Source of the DNA: Nitriliruptoraceae bacterium
GTDB taxonomy: Bacteria; Actinomycetota; Nitriliruptoria; Nitriliruptorales; Nitriliruptoraceae
Direction: 5' to 3'
DNA length: 64,000 nucleotides
NCBI GenBank assembly: GCA_020832455.1
Contig: JAFIEQ010000001.1
Span: 1-64,000 of the forward strand
The position numbers were made by a program, and so were the translations under genes. Every line of letters starts with the position of its first letter. Within the stretch, counting starts at the first letter, position 1. Below are positions 19,549 through 28,702 of this stretch, one piece after another. Below the pieces are notes generated by a model. That model saw only the letters and a list, made by a program, of their open reading frames with translations. It had not been told where the DNA came from and did no database searches.

Positions 19549-20088
19549 ATGGCCGATGCCGACGAGGACCAGCGCTTCCGGGAGCAGGTGCTCCCGGAAC
19601 TCGACGTGCTCTACCGCGTCGCGCGGCGACTGACCCGCAGTTCCCACGAGGCGGAGGACCTGGTCCAGGACACGCTCGTGCGGGCCTACCGGTCCTTCGC
19701 CGGGTTCGACGGCCGCTACCCGCGGGCCTGGCTGCTGACGATCCTGCGCAACACGCGCATCAACCAGGTCCGCAAGCGCCAGCCCGACCTGATGGACGAC
19801 GAGGCCGCGAGCGACCTGCCGGCCCGCGGCGCCGACGGCCGCGTGGACGGCACGTCCGAGCAGGCGCTGCACGACGGTTTCGACCCCCTGGTCGGCGCGG
19901 CGCTGGCGGAGCTCTCCGCCAAACACCGCGCGGTGATCGCCCTGGTCGACCTGGACGGGCTGACCTACCAGGAGGCGGCAGATGTGCTCGAGGTCCCGGT
20001 CGGTACGGTCATGAGCCGGCTGCACCGTGCGCGACGCAAGGTCCGTGCGCACCTGGAGTCGGCCGGGTTCCCGGAGGTGCAGCGATGA
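19549..20088 (+). CDS. ECF RNA polymerase sigma factor (SigR-like)
   Basis: LDVLYRVARRLTRSSHEAEDLVQDTLVRAYRSFAGFDG..YPRAWLLTILRNTRINQVRKRQ and HRAVIALVDLDGLTYQEAADVLEVPVGTVMSRLHRARRKVR. Confidence 0.92.
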   Translation: MADADEDQRFREQVLPELDVLYRVARRLTRSSHEAEDLVQDTLVRAYRSFAGFDGRYPRAWLLTILRNTRINQVRKRQPDLMDDEAASDLPARGADGRVDGTSEQALHDGFDPLVGAALAELSAKHRAVIALVDLDGLTYQEAADVLEVPVGTVMSRLHRARRKVRAHLESAGFPEVQR

Positions 20089-20366
20089 GGTGGTCGCGTC
20101 GTCGGCCCGCGCCGCTGCCCGACACCCCGTCCTGCGAGCAGGTCGGGGCGGTCCTGCAGGGCTACCTCGACGGGGAGTTGGGACCGAGGGACGCCGAACT
20201 GGTCGCCGAGCACCTGCAGCACTGCGACCGGTGTTCGATCGAGGCCGAGACCGTCGGGAGGGTCGTCGAGGCGATCAAGCGGCAACGACCGGACCTGGCG
20301 CCGGATGTGCGTGCCCGTCTCACCGGGATGCTCGACGAGCTGGTCCCGCCGGACGACGATCGCTGA
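20085..20366 (+). CDS. RsrA-like zinc-binding anti-sigma factor (copy 2)
   Basis: PSCEQVGAVLQGYLDGELGPRDAELVAEHLQHCDRCSIEAETVGRVVEAI; ATGA overlap with the sigma gene; N-terminal Cys plus HxxxCxxC. Confidence 0.88.
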   Translation: MRWSRRRPAPLPDTPSCEQVGAVLQGYLDGELGPRDAELVAEHLQHCDRCSIEAETVGRVVEAIKRQRPDLAPDVRARLTGMLDELVPPDDDR

Positions 20367-20460
20367 GGCGCCCGGACGATCGCTGCGCCGCGGTCCCAGG
20401 GGGTTGCGCACGGTCGCCACGGCCCGGTCGGTGATGTGCGCATCCCGAACCGTGGCCGGT

Positions 20461-20486
20461 GGAATGACCCGGTGCCGGGCCCGGTT
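20461..20486 (+). promoter_or_regulatory. Candidate SigR-type promoter E: GGAAT-N18-GTT
   Basis: GGTGGAATGACCCGGTGCCGGGCCCGGTTGGTCC; upstream of the disulfide oxidoreductase at 20592. Confidence 0.7.
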
Positions 20487-20591
20487 GGTCCGTGCGAGGT
20501 CCGGTCCGGGTCCCCCCGGCCCGGATCGGTGGTCGGGCTGAGCGTGTTGTTCTGATCCCGACCCATCCCACCTCCACGAGCGGAGCCGGCC

Positions 20592-21996
20592 ATGAACCAC
20601 ACCTACGACGTCATCGTGATCGGCGCGGGACCCGCGGGCGAGAACGCCGCGGACTACGCCACCAAGCACGGCCTGCGGGTCGCCATCGTCGAGGACGAGC
20701 TCGTCGGCGGTGAGTGCAGCTACTGGGGCTGCATGCCCTCCAAGGCCCTGCTGCGTCCGACCGAGGCGCTCGCCGCGGTCAAGCGGGTCCCGGCTGCAGC
20801 GGCGGCGGTCACCGGCGAGATCGACGTGGCCGGCGTCCTGCGCAACCGGGACGCGTTCACCTCCTCCTGGGAGGACGACGGGCAGGTCGAGTGGCTCGAG
20901 TCGGTCGGGGTCGAACTGGTCCGCGGTCGCGGGCGGCTCGTCGGCGACCGCGAGGTCGAGGTCACGGGCCCCGACGGCGCCACGCACCGGCTGACTGCCG
21001 AGCGCGGCGTCGTCATCGCGGTGGGCTCCCGTGCGTCGGCGCCACCGATCGACGGGCTGGCTGACGTCGCGACCTGGGACAACCGCGACGTCAGCGCCAT
21101 CGAGGAGGTACCGCGCCGCTTGCTCGTGCTCGGCGGCGGCGTGATCGGCGTCGAGATGGCGCAGGCGGTCGCGCGGCTCGGTGCGGACGAGGTCACGATC
21201 ATCGAAGCCGAGGACGGGCTGCTCGGGCGCGAGGAACCCTTCGTCAGCGACGAGCTGCGCCGGGCACTGGAGGACGACGGGATCACGGTCCGGCTCGGTG
21301 CCCGCGCCCAGCAGGTCGCGCGTGACGGCACCGAAGGGCCGGTGACCGTCACGCTCGACGGCGGCGACGAGGTGGTCGGCGACGAGCTGCTGGTCGCGGT
21401 CGGCCGTCGGGCCCCCACCGACGACCTCGGGCCACGCGGTCGGGGTCAGCCCGGGGCGCGGTGGCTTCATCGAGGTCGACGACCACCTGCGCGTGGACGG
21501 CCACTCGTGGCTGTACGTCGTCGGCGACGCCAACGGTCGCGCGCTGCTCACCCACCAGGGCAAGTACCAGGCCCGCCTCGTGGGCGATGCGCTCGCCGGC
21601 GTCGAGGTCGACGCGGCGTGGGCGGATCACACCGCGACCCCACGCGTGGTGTTCACCGACCCCCAGGTGGCGTCCGTCGGGCTCACCGAGGCCCAGGCGC
21701 GCGATGCCGGGATCGAGGTGGTCACGGTCCGCCACGACGTCGGCGCCACCGCCGGTGGGGCCCTGCTGGGCACGGGCACCTCCGGCACGGCCCAGCTCGT
21801 GATCGACACCCGGGCTCGTACCATCGTCGGCGCCACGTTCGTCGGCCCCGGTGTGGGCGAGATGCTCCACGCGGCGACGATCGCGATCGTCAGCGAGGTG
21901 ACCGTCGACCGGTTGTGGCACGCCGTGCCGCCCTTCCCGACCATCTCCGAGGTCTGGCTGCGCCTGCTCGAGGCCTTCCGCGACACCGAACGGTGA
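20592..21996 (+). pseudogene. FAD-dependent pyridine nucleotide-disulfide oxidoreductase, frameshifted near 21430
   Basis: Frame 1: YDVIVIGAGPAGENAADYATKHG, GGECSYWGCMPSKALLRP, LVLGGGVIGVEMAQAVARLG to GRRAPTDDLG. The downstream half (HAVGVSPGRGGFIEVDDHLRVDGHSWLYVVGDANGRALLTHQGKYQAR...) is in the +1 frame. Confidence 0.85.
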
Positions 21997-22544
21997 GCTC
22001 CCCGATGACGCGTCCCTCCCGCTCCCTCCACCTGCGTGCCGTCGGCGCGGTGCTGGCTGCCGCGCTGGTGCTGGCGGCCTGCGCGAGCGGTGACGACCCG
22101 ACACAGGATGCGGCGCCCGCCGGTCCGCCGGTCCCCGACCGGACCTACGAGACCTTCGACGGGGACCAGACGAGCCTGCCTGCCTTCGCGGGCGAACCGC
22201 TGGTCGTGAACTTCTGGGCCTCCTGGTGCCCGCCGTGCATCGCGGAGATGCCGGAGTTCGAGCAGGTCCACCTCGCGCGTCAGGACGAGGTGCGGTTCAT
22301 CGGGCTCAACACCCAGGACAACCGCGAGCAGGCCGAACGGCTGCGCGAGGACACCGGCGTGACCTACGACCTCGGCCTCGACCCCGACGGCGCGCTGTTC
22401 GCCGACTTCGAGGTCATCGGGATGCCGAGCACCTACTTCGTGGACGCGCAGGGCGCCATCGTCCACCGCCACGCCGGGATCCTGAGCGAGCAGCAGCTGC
22501 ACGACCTGATCGACGAGCACCTGGTCGACGGACAGGTCGGCTGA
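21993..22544 (+). CDS. TlpA-like thiol-disulfide oxidoreductase lipoprotein
   Basis: Lipobox LVLAACASG; EPLVVNFWASWCPPCIAEMPEFEQVH; GMPSTYFVDAQGAIVHRHAG; alternative ATG start at 22005. Confidence 0.9.
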   Translation: MSSPMTRPSRSLHLRAVGAVLAAALVLAACASGDDPTQDAAPAGPPVPDRTYETFDGDQTSLPAFAGEPLVVNFWASWCPPCIAEMPEFEQVHLARQDEVRFIGLNTQDNREQAERLREDTGVTYDLGLDPDGALFADFEVIGMPSTYFVDAQGAIVHRHAGILSEQQLHDLIDEHLVDGQVG

Positions 22545-23431
22545 TGGACCTGCCGCTGGCCTTCGCGTTCACGGCCGGGCTGGTCGCCACGCTGAACCCG
22601 TGCGGGTTCGCGATGCTGCCGGCCTACCTGTCGTACTTCCTCGGGCTGGACGACGACGAGGGCAGCGGGGCAGCGGTCCGGGTCCTGCACGCACTGCAGG
22701 TCGGTGCCGTGGTCTCGGCGGGGTTCCTGGCCGTGTTCGGGCTGGCCGGGATCCTGATCACGTTGGGGGTACGGGCGGTCGTCGATGCCATGCCGTGGAT
22801 CGCCATGGTGGTCGGCGTCGGGGTCATCGGTCTGGGGTTCGCGATGCTGGCTGGTCGGGAGTTGCGGGTCTCGCTGCCGAAGGCGACGAGCGCCCCCGAG
22901 GGCCGCGGCCTGCGTGGGGTGTTCTGGTTCGGCGTCTCCTACGCGGTCGCATCGCTGTCCTGCACACTGCCGGTGTTCCTGGTGGTGGTGGCCGGCACCA
23001 TCCCGCAGTCGGGGTTCCTCGCGGGGGTGGCGACCTTCCTCGTCTACGGCCTGGGGATGTCCGCGTTGTTGTTCGTGGTCACCCTCGCGCTGGCGTTCGG
23101 CAAGCACGCGGTGATCGGTCGGCTGCGTCGCGGGTCCGGGATGGTGCACCGCGTTGCCGGGGCCATCCTGGTCGCGGCCGGCGCCTACATCGTGTTCTTC
23201 TGGGTCACGACGCTGCGCTCCGGGTTCTCGCAGCCGGCGGCCGTGCGCGTCGTCGAGCAGCTGTCCGCGCGTGCGACGAACGCGGCGGCGGGCCTCGTCG
23301 GGCCGATCGCGGTGACGGCCGCGGTGCTGGTGGTCGTTGCGCTGTTGGTGGGCCTCGTCGGTTGGCGTCGGGCACCGCGACGGGATGCGCGGGAGACGAC
23401 AGCAGCGGAGCACTGGGCGCACGGCGAGTAG
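22544..23431 (+). CDS. ccdA: CcdA/DsbD-like cytochrome c biogenesis membrane protein
   Basis: AFTAGLVATLNPCGFAMLPAYLSYFLG and FGVSYAVASLSCTLPVFLVVV; TGATG overlap with TlpA. Confidence 0.9.
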   Translation: MDLPLAFAFTAGLVATLNPCGFAMLPAYLSYFLGLDDDEGSGAAVRVLHALQVGAVVSAGFLAVFGLAGILITLGVRAVVDAMPWIAMVVGVGVIGLGFAMLAGRELRVSLPKATSAPEGRGLRGVFWFGVSYAVASLSCTLPVFLVVVAGTIPQSGFLAGVATFLVYGLGMSALLFVVTLALAFGKHAVIGRLRRGSGMVHRVAGAILVAAGAYIVFFWVTTLRSGFSQPAAVRVVEQLSARATNAAAGLVGPIAVTAAVLVVVALLVGLVGWRRAPRRDARETTAAEHWAHGE

Positions 23432-23523
23432 GGGAGTGGCCCGTGGGCGGTCAGGCGGACGCTTCCTACCGTTCCCACGAGCTGGACCGCCGCCCGGGCG
23501 GACGCGAGAACGAGGGAGCCGTC

Positions 23524-24687
23524 GTGCGGCTGGACGTGGATCACACCGACCTGCAGACCGAACCCGCTCCGGGGTCACGACCGGGCTGGCGCCGTGCGGC
23601 TGCGGGCTCCATCGCGGGCCTGCTGGTCGTCGGGGGCGGGACCTCGGTCGCCGCCGCCGACGAGCACGACGGCGACGACGAGGGTGATGGCGACGGGAGC
23701 GGCGAGGTCGAGACCGCGGGCCTGACCGAGGGCCTGCAGGAGTGCGTCGCCGAGTTCGGCATCGGCAAGGTCGTCGTGGTGTTCGACGACCCCGACTTCG
23801 ACCCGGACGAACTGCCTGGCTCAGGGGATGGCATCGAGTGGCAGGTGGTCGAGACGCAGGACGGCAGCCCGTGCGTGACGCAGCCGCCATTCATCCGGCA
23901 AGGGCTGACCTTCGACGACTACGAGTCGGGCAACGTCGGACTCGGACTGCAACAGGTTGAGTTCACGCCAGCCGCGATCCCGAGCCAGGACGGGATCTAC
24001 ATCGTTGCCCTGGAGTACCAGCGAGGTGAGGATCTCGATCCGACCCTCGAGGTCTCCTGGGGGCTGCGGTCCTTCACCTTCGCGTTCGAGGAGTCGTACC
24101 AGGACTGCGGTGGCGACTCCGATGGGGATGGGGCCTGCGCCCAGTTCGCGCTGGAGAACCCGATCGTCCTCACCCCGGTCACGGTCCTGCTCGGCCTCGA
24201 CGTGCAGACCCGCGACGAGGACGGCGAGGTGACCGACACCCCGGAGGGCTTCACGGCGAGCCTCACGGCGAACCCGGAGCTCACGCTCCCCGACGACGCC
24301 GGTGAGACCATCGAGGTCCTGCCGGACACGACCTACACGGTGACCGCCGAGGTGCCGGATGGCTTCGAGCTCGCCACCTGCGCCGAGGACACGACCGCCG
24401 TCGCGACGGGCGTCGGGGAGGCCTTCACCGCCACCGCGTCCGGGGACCACCTCGTCTGCATCGAGGCGGTCGCGGCGTCCGAGCCCGCACCGGAGCCCGA
24501 CCCCGAGCCGGACGCGGAGCCCGACCCGGAGCCCGAGCCCGAGCCCGAGCCGGTCGCGGTCGAGGCGGACGACACCGAGGAGCTGCCGGAGACCGGGGCG
24601 GGCATGCTGCTGCTGACGGCGCTCGGCGGTGCGCTGCTGGCGGCCGGTTCCGCGCTGACCCGCCGTCGCCCGGGCACGAGCCGCTGA
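23524..24687 (+). CDS. Secreted LPXTG cell-wall-anchored protein with Pro/Glu-rich tail
   Basis: Signal-like N-terminus; EPDPEPDAEPDPEPEPEPEP followed by ELPETGAGMLLLTALGGALLAAGSALTRRR. Confidence 0.8.
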   Translation: MRLDVDHTDLQTEPAPGSRPGWRRAAAGSIAGLLVVGGGTSVAAADEHDGDDEGDGDGSGEVETAGLTEGLQECVAEFGIGKVVVVFDDPDFDPDELPGSGDGIEWQVVETQDGSPCVTQPPFIRQGLTFDDYESGNVGLGLQQVEFTPAAIPSQDGIYIVALEYQRGEDLDPTLEVSWGLRSFTFAFEESYQDCGGDSDGDGACAQFALENPIVLTPVTVLLGLDVQTRDEDGEVTDTPEGFTASLTANPELTLPDDAGETIEVLPDTTYTVTAEVPDGFELATCAEDTTAVATGVGEAFTATASGDHLVCIEAVAASEPAPEPDPEPDAEPDPEPEPEPEPVAVEADDTEELPETGAGMLLLTALGGALLAAGSALTRRRPGTSR

Positions 24688-24689
24688 GC

Positions 24690-25334
24690 GTGGCGGGTCC
24701 CGCTCAGACGGTCTGGTACCTGCGCGAGCGTCTCGACGAGCGCACCGGGCGCTGGCAGGTCCGGGGGATCGTCTCGCCCGCGTTCGGCGACGGCACGGTC
24801 GTCGAACGCGGCGACCTCGCGCCGGAGGCGGTCCCACCCGACCGGGCCACGCTGTGGTCCACCTCGATCGACCACCACGACCGCAGCGTGCTGTGGGTGA
24901 CCGAGGCGGCGGTGCCCGGCGCGCCGGCGCTGTGGTTCGTCGCGATCCCGCAGCGCGACCTCGACCCCGCGCAGCACGACCTCGTCGCGTTCGCCTCCGA
25001 CGTGCTCCCTCCCGGGACCGTGGTCGACAACATCACCTTCGCGGCGATGCCGGTGGCCAGTGCCGAGCAGGTCGCGGCGGTGCGCTGGTCACCCGCCACC
25101 GCGGTGGTCGACCAGATCTTCGTGGCCGCGGAGCACCGGCGCAGCAACCTCGGGACCAAGCTGCTCTACGCGGCCTCCGCGTACCACCAGTCGATGGGGT
25201 GGCCCGGCAAGCTCCACTCCGATGGCCGGCGCACCGACCTCGGGCAGCGCTTCACCGCCGGGCTGCGCCACCCGGATCGGATCGCGCCCTGGACCGATCA
25301 CGCGCACCCGATGGATCCGGACCGCACCGCCTGA
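24690..25334 (+). CDS. Hypothetical protein (weak GNAT-like segment)
   Basis: 214-aa ORF with GTG start; VVDQIFVAAEHRRSNLGTKLLYAASAYHQ resembles a GNAT pantetheine-binding loop. Confidence 0.55.
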   Translation: MAGPAQTVWYLRERLDERTGRWQVRGIVSPAFGDGTVVERGDLAPEAVPPDRATLWSTSIDHHDRSVLWVTEAAVPGAPALWFVAIPQRDLDPAQHDLVAFASDVLPPGTVVDNITFAAMPVASAEQVAAVRWSPATAVVDQIFVAAEHRRSNLGTKLLYAASAYHQSMGWPGKLHSDGRRTDLGQRFTAGLRHPDRIAPWTDHAHPMDPDRTA

Positions 25335-25439
25335 GGTGTGACCGGGGTTCGCCGTCGCGCCACGCAGCGGGCATCCTCTGCGCACCCGGCCCACCGGCTG
25401 GGGCGGACGCGGCCGCGTCCGGGCACGGCGAGGAGCAGC

Positions 25440-26180
25440 GTGACCGAGCGCATCGAGCCCACCCCCGACGCCGGCGACGTCGTCGCCCGGCTCGCGAGCG
25501 TGCTGCAGGAGCACGGGGTGATCGTGCTCCCCCTCGACACCGGCTACGCGGTCCTCGCGGACGCGTTCGATCGGGATGCCACCTCGACGCTGCGGCGCCT
25601 GCGGGGGATGACCCCGACCGCCCCGCTCAGCGTCGTCGTTCGGTCCCCGAAGCAGCTGCCGGGCATCACCGCGGAGGTCCCGGTCGAGGCGGAGCGCCTC
25701 ATGGCGGCCTTCTGGCCCGGCCCGCTGACCATGATCCTGCACGCTGCCTCGACGTTGCAGTGGGACATCGGCCGCACCGACGGGACCGTCGCGGTGCGGA
25801 TGCCGCTCGACGACACCGCCATCGAGCTGGCCCGCACCGTCGGTCCCCTGGTCTGCACCGCGGCGGCCCCCGTCGGTGCACCCGCCCCGCGAACCCTGGA
25901 CGAGGCGCTCGATGCCCTGGGCGAGGAGGTCGCGGCCTGCCTCGATGGGGGAGCACTGCCTGCGATGGCTGCCTCGAGCGTCGTCGACCTCACCCGCGAC
26001 ACCGGCGAGGTCCTGCGTGACGGTCCGATCCCCGCCGAGCTGATCATGGCGGTGGCGATCGGCGAACTCGACCCGATCGAGGCCGCGGACCGGCTGCTCG
26101 CACCCCCGGTCCCTCCCACGCCAGGGGAACCGGATCCGGAGCCGGACCCGGAGCCGGCCGCACCCGAGGAGGAGCGATGA
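25440..26180 (+). CDS. Sua5/YciO/YrdC family protein (threonylcarbamoyl-AMP synthase-like)
   Basis: GVIVLPLDTGYAVLADAFDRDATSTLRRLRGMTPTAPLSVVV, FWPGPLTMILHAAS, GTVAVRMPLDDTA; located upstream of glyA. Confidence 0.88.
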   Translation: MTERIEPTPDAGDVVARLASVLQEHGVIVLPLDTGYAVLADAFDRDATSTLRRLRGMTPTAPLSVVVRSPKQLPGITAEVPVEAERLMAAFWPGPLTMILHAASTLQWDIGRTDGTVAVRMPLDDTAIELARTVGPLVCTAAAPVGAPAPRTLDEALDALGEEVAACLDGGALPAMAASSVVDLTRDTGEVLRDGPIPAELIMAVAIGELDPIEAADRLLAPPVPPTPGEPDPEPDPEPAAPEEER

Positions 26181-27286
26181 CGGCGACGACGGGGGAGCCG
26201 CAGGACAGCGGCGAGGGGCCGGCTGCCGGGGGCGCGGACGCGGGACCGGCGGCCGCGACGCCGTCGTCCGCGGCGCTCGAGCGGGCCGATCTGCGGTGGT
26301 ACCTCGACGTCGAGGACACGGCGGAACGCCTCGCCCGGCACGTCGGTCTGGAGGAGCCCGGGGTCCGTGACCTCGTCGCCGCGTACGAGGAGACCCGGGC
26401 CCTGTTGCGCGGTGCGCCCGTCCCCTTCGCGCGGCCCTGGACCACCGACGGCGCCAGCGCGCTGCCGGACCCGCTGCCGACGCTGACGGGCGATCCGCAG
26501 GCCGATCACGCGATCCTCGCCGAGCTGGTCGACACCCGGCTCGGCTCGGCGCTGCCGCTGGACGAGGTGGAGCGCGCCATGGCGCTGTCGGCGCTCGAAC
26601 CACGGCCCACGCGCAGCTCACCCGGCGGGAGCATCCACGAGGCGGCCCCGCTCACGCTGCCCACGGCTGCCGGCGTGCCCGCACCACCTGCACCGGGTGG
26701 CGCGCCCGCGCCCGCGCCACCGGGAGCGCACCGGCCGGTCGGCGCACCGTCGACGGGCGGGGGAGGGTCACGAACGGTCGTGGTCGTGAGCGTCGGTCTG
26801 TTCCTGCTCGTCGCCGCCCTCGTGGTCTCCCAGGCGGTCTCGAGCTCCGGGCTGCTGCCCTCGCTGAGCGATCCCTTTGACCCGTTCTCCGGCGAGTTCG
26901 ACGACTGGGAGTCGGCGCCGCCGGGCGAGGACCCCGATCCGGACGGCACCTGGTCGTCGCCGATCGTCGCCGCGCTCGAACCGCACCTCGACGAGGTCGA
27001 CCAGCGCGCGGAGCGGTGCCAGCCCTGGGACGACGGGCCGCGCCGCGACGAGTTCCGGGTCACGATCGAAGGCGGGCTGGTCGACCGCGCCGACGCCGAC
27101 GTCGTGCGCGACGCCCTGGAGGGGGTCGGGTTCGAGTGGTTCGCCGACGGGGAGGAGCTCGGCAGCTGGTTCGGCTCGCAGTGGGAGGGCGACCGGTGGC
27201 GCGGCAGTGGTCGGTTCATCGATCGGACCGACCGCGACCGCGTCGAGGTGGTGGTCGAGTCGCAGTGCGGGCTCCTCGGACGGTGA
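26177..27286 (+). CDS. Hypothetical single-pass membrane protein
   Basis: ATGA overlap with the sua5-like gene; one TM segment TVVVVSVGLFLLVAALVVSQAV. Confidence 0.65.
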   Translation: MTATTGEPQDSGEGPAAGGADAGPAAATPSSAALERADLRWYLDVEDTAERLARHVGLEEPGVRDLVAAYEETRALLRGAPVPFARPWTTDGASALPDPLPTLTGDPQADHAILAELVDTRLGSALPLDEVERAMALSALEPRPTRSSPGGSIHEAAPLTLPTAAGVPAPPAPGGAPAPAPPGAHRPVGAPSTGGGGSRTVVVVSVGLFLLVAALVVSQAVSSSGLLPSLSDPFDPFSGEFDDWESAPPGEDPDPDGTWSSPIVAALEPHLDEVDQRAERCQPWDDGPRRDEFRVTIEGGLVDRADADVVRDALEGVGFEWFADGEELGSWFGSQWEGDRWRGSGRFIDRTDRDRVEVVVESQCGLLGR

Positions 27287-27415
27287 GCGGTGCCGTGCGT
27301 GGCCCCGTGCCGCCGTGGGGGCACGGCGATCGACGGACCGGGTCCGTCCACCTCGCGACCGGTAGCCTGTCCCGGGTGCGTCACGACGCCCGACCCGATC
27401 CGAGGAGAACCGCCG

Positions 27416-28690
27416 GTGACCTTCTGGGGCCCCGACTTCGACGAGCTGCGAGCGATCGACCCGGAGGTGGCCGATGGCGTGCTCGGTGAGCTCGAACGTC
27501 AGCGCACCGGGCTACAGCTGATCGCGAGTGAGAACTTCGCCTCGCCCGCGGTGCTCGCCGCCCAGGCCTCGGTGCTGCAGAACAAGTACGCCGAGGGCTA
27601 CCCGGGCAAGCGCTACTACGGCGGCTGTGAGCCCTTCGTCGACCCCATCGAGAACCTCGCGATCGACCGGGCCAAGCAGGTCTTCGGCGCCGATCACGCC
27701 AACGTGCAGCCCCACTCGGGTGCGAGCGCCAACATCGCCGCGTACTTCGCGACCGTGTCGCCGGGGGACACGGTGCTCGCGATGTCGCTGCCGCACGGTG
27801 GGCACCTCACCCACGGGATGAAGGTCAACTTCTCCGGCAAGTGGTTCAACGTCGTCAACTACGGCCTGCGTGAGGACACGGAGACCATCGACATGGACGA
27901 GGTCCGTGCGATGGCGCTCGAGCACCGCCCGAAGCTGATCATCGCCGGGTGGTCGGCGTACGCGAAGCAGTTGGACTTCGAGGCGTTCCGCGCCATCGCC
28001 GACGAGGTCGACGCCGTGCTGATGTGCGACGCGGCGCACTTCATCGGGCTGGTCGCCGGCGGGGTGCACCCGAGCCCGGTGCCCTACTGCGACATCGTGA
28101 CCTTCACGACCCACAAGACCCTGCGTGGTCCGCGCAGCGCGATCATCCTGACCAACGAGAAGTGGGCCAAGCCGATCGACAAGGCCGTGTTCCCCGGGAT
28201 GCAGGGCGGCCCGCTGGAGCACGTGATCGCGGCCAAGGCCGTGGCGCTCAAGGAGGCCATGGACCCCTCGTTCAAGGAGTACGCGCAGCGGATCCTGGAC
28301 GACTCACGGGCGTTGGCGGCGGGTCTGGCCGAGCGCGGCTACCGGATCATCTCCGGGGGGACCGACACCCACCTCTTCCTCGCGGACGTCACTGCGCGCG
28401 GCCTGACCGGCGCGGAGGCCGAGGCGCGTTGCGACGCGGCCGGGATCGTCCTCAACAAGAACGCCATCCCGTTCGACCCCAACCCGCCGGCGATCGCCTC
28501 GGGTATCCGTGCGGGTACCTCGTGTGTGGCGACCCAGGGCATGGGTCCCGACGAACTCACCCACGTGGCCGCCCTGATCGACACCGCGCTGACGGGCGAC
28601 GACGACGACCGGGTGCGGGTCCGCGCCGAGGTCGCCGACCTCGTCGGTCGGTTCCCCGCCTACCCCCGGCCGGCCGGCGCGTCGTCGTGA
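27416..28690 (+). CDS. glyA: Serine hydroxymethyltransferase
   Basis: [72 protein letters not shown]. Confidence 0.97.
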   Translation: MTFWGPDFDELRAIDPEVADGVLGELERQRTGLQLIASENFASPAVLAAQASVLQNKYAEGYPGKRYYGGCEPFVDPIENLAIDRAKQVFGADHANVQPHSGASANIAAYFATVSPGDTVLAMSLPHGGHLTHGMKVNFSGKWFNVVNYGLREDTETIDMDEVRAMALEHRPKLIIAGWSAYAKQLDFEAFRAIADEVDAVLMCDAAHFIGLVAGGVHPSPVPYCDIVTFTTHKTLRGPRSAIILTNEKWAKPIDKAVFPGMQGGPLEHVIAAKAVALKEAMDPSFKEYAQRILDDSRALAAGLAERGYRIISGGTDTHLFLADVTARGLTGAEAEARCDAAGIVLNKNAIPFDPNPPAIASGIRAGTSCVATQGMGPDELTHVAALIDTALTGDDDDRVRVRAEVADLVGRFPAYPRPAGASS

Positions 28691-28702
28691 GCGACTGAGC
28701 GC

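Noticed and set aside
20592-22544. 650-aa disulfide reductase-TlpA fusion
   Set aside because: The middle is out-of-frame Arg-rich sequence; explained by a frameshift in the reductase followed by a separate TlpA gene in the same frame.
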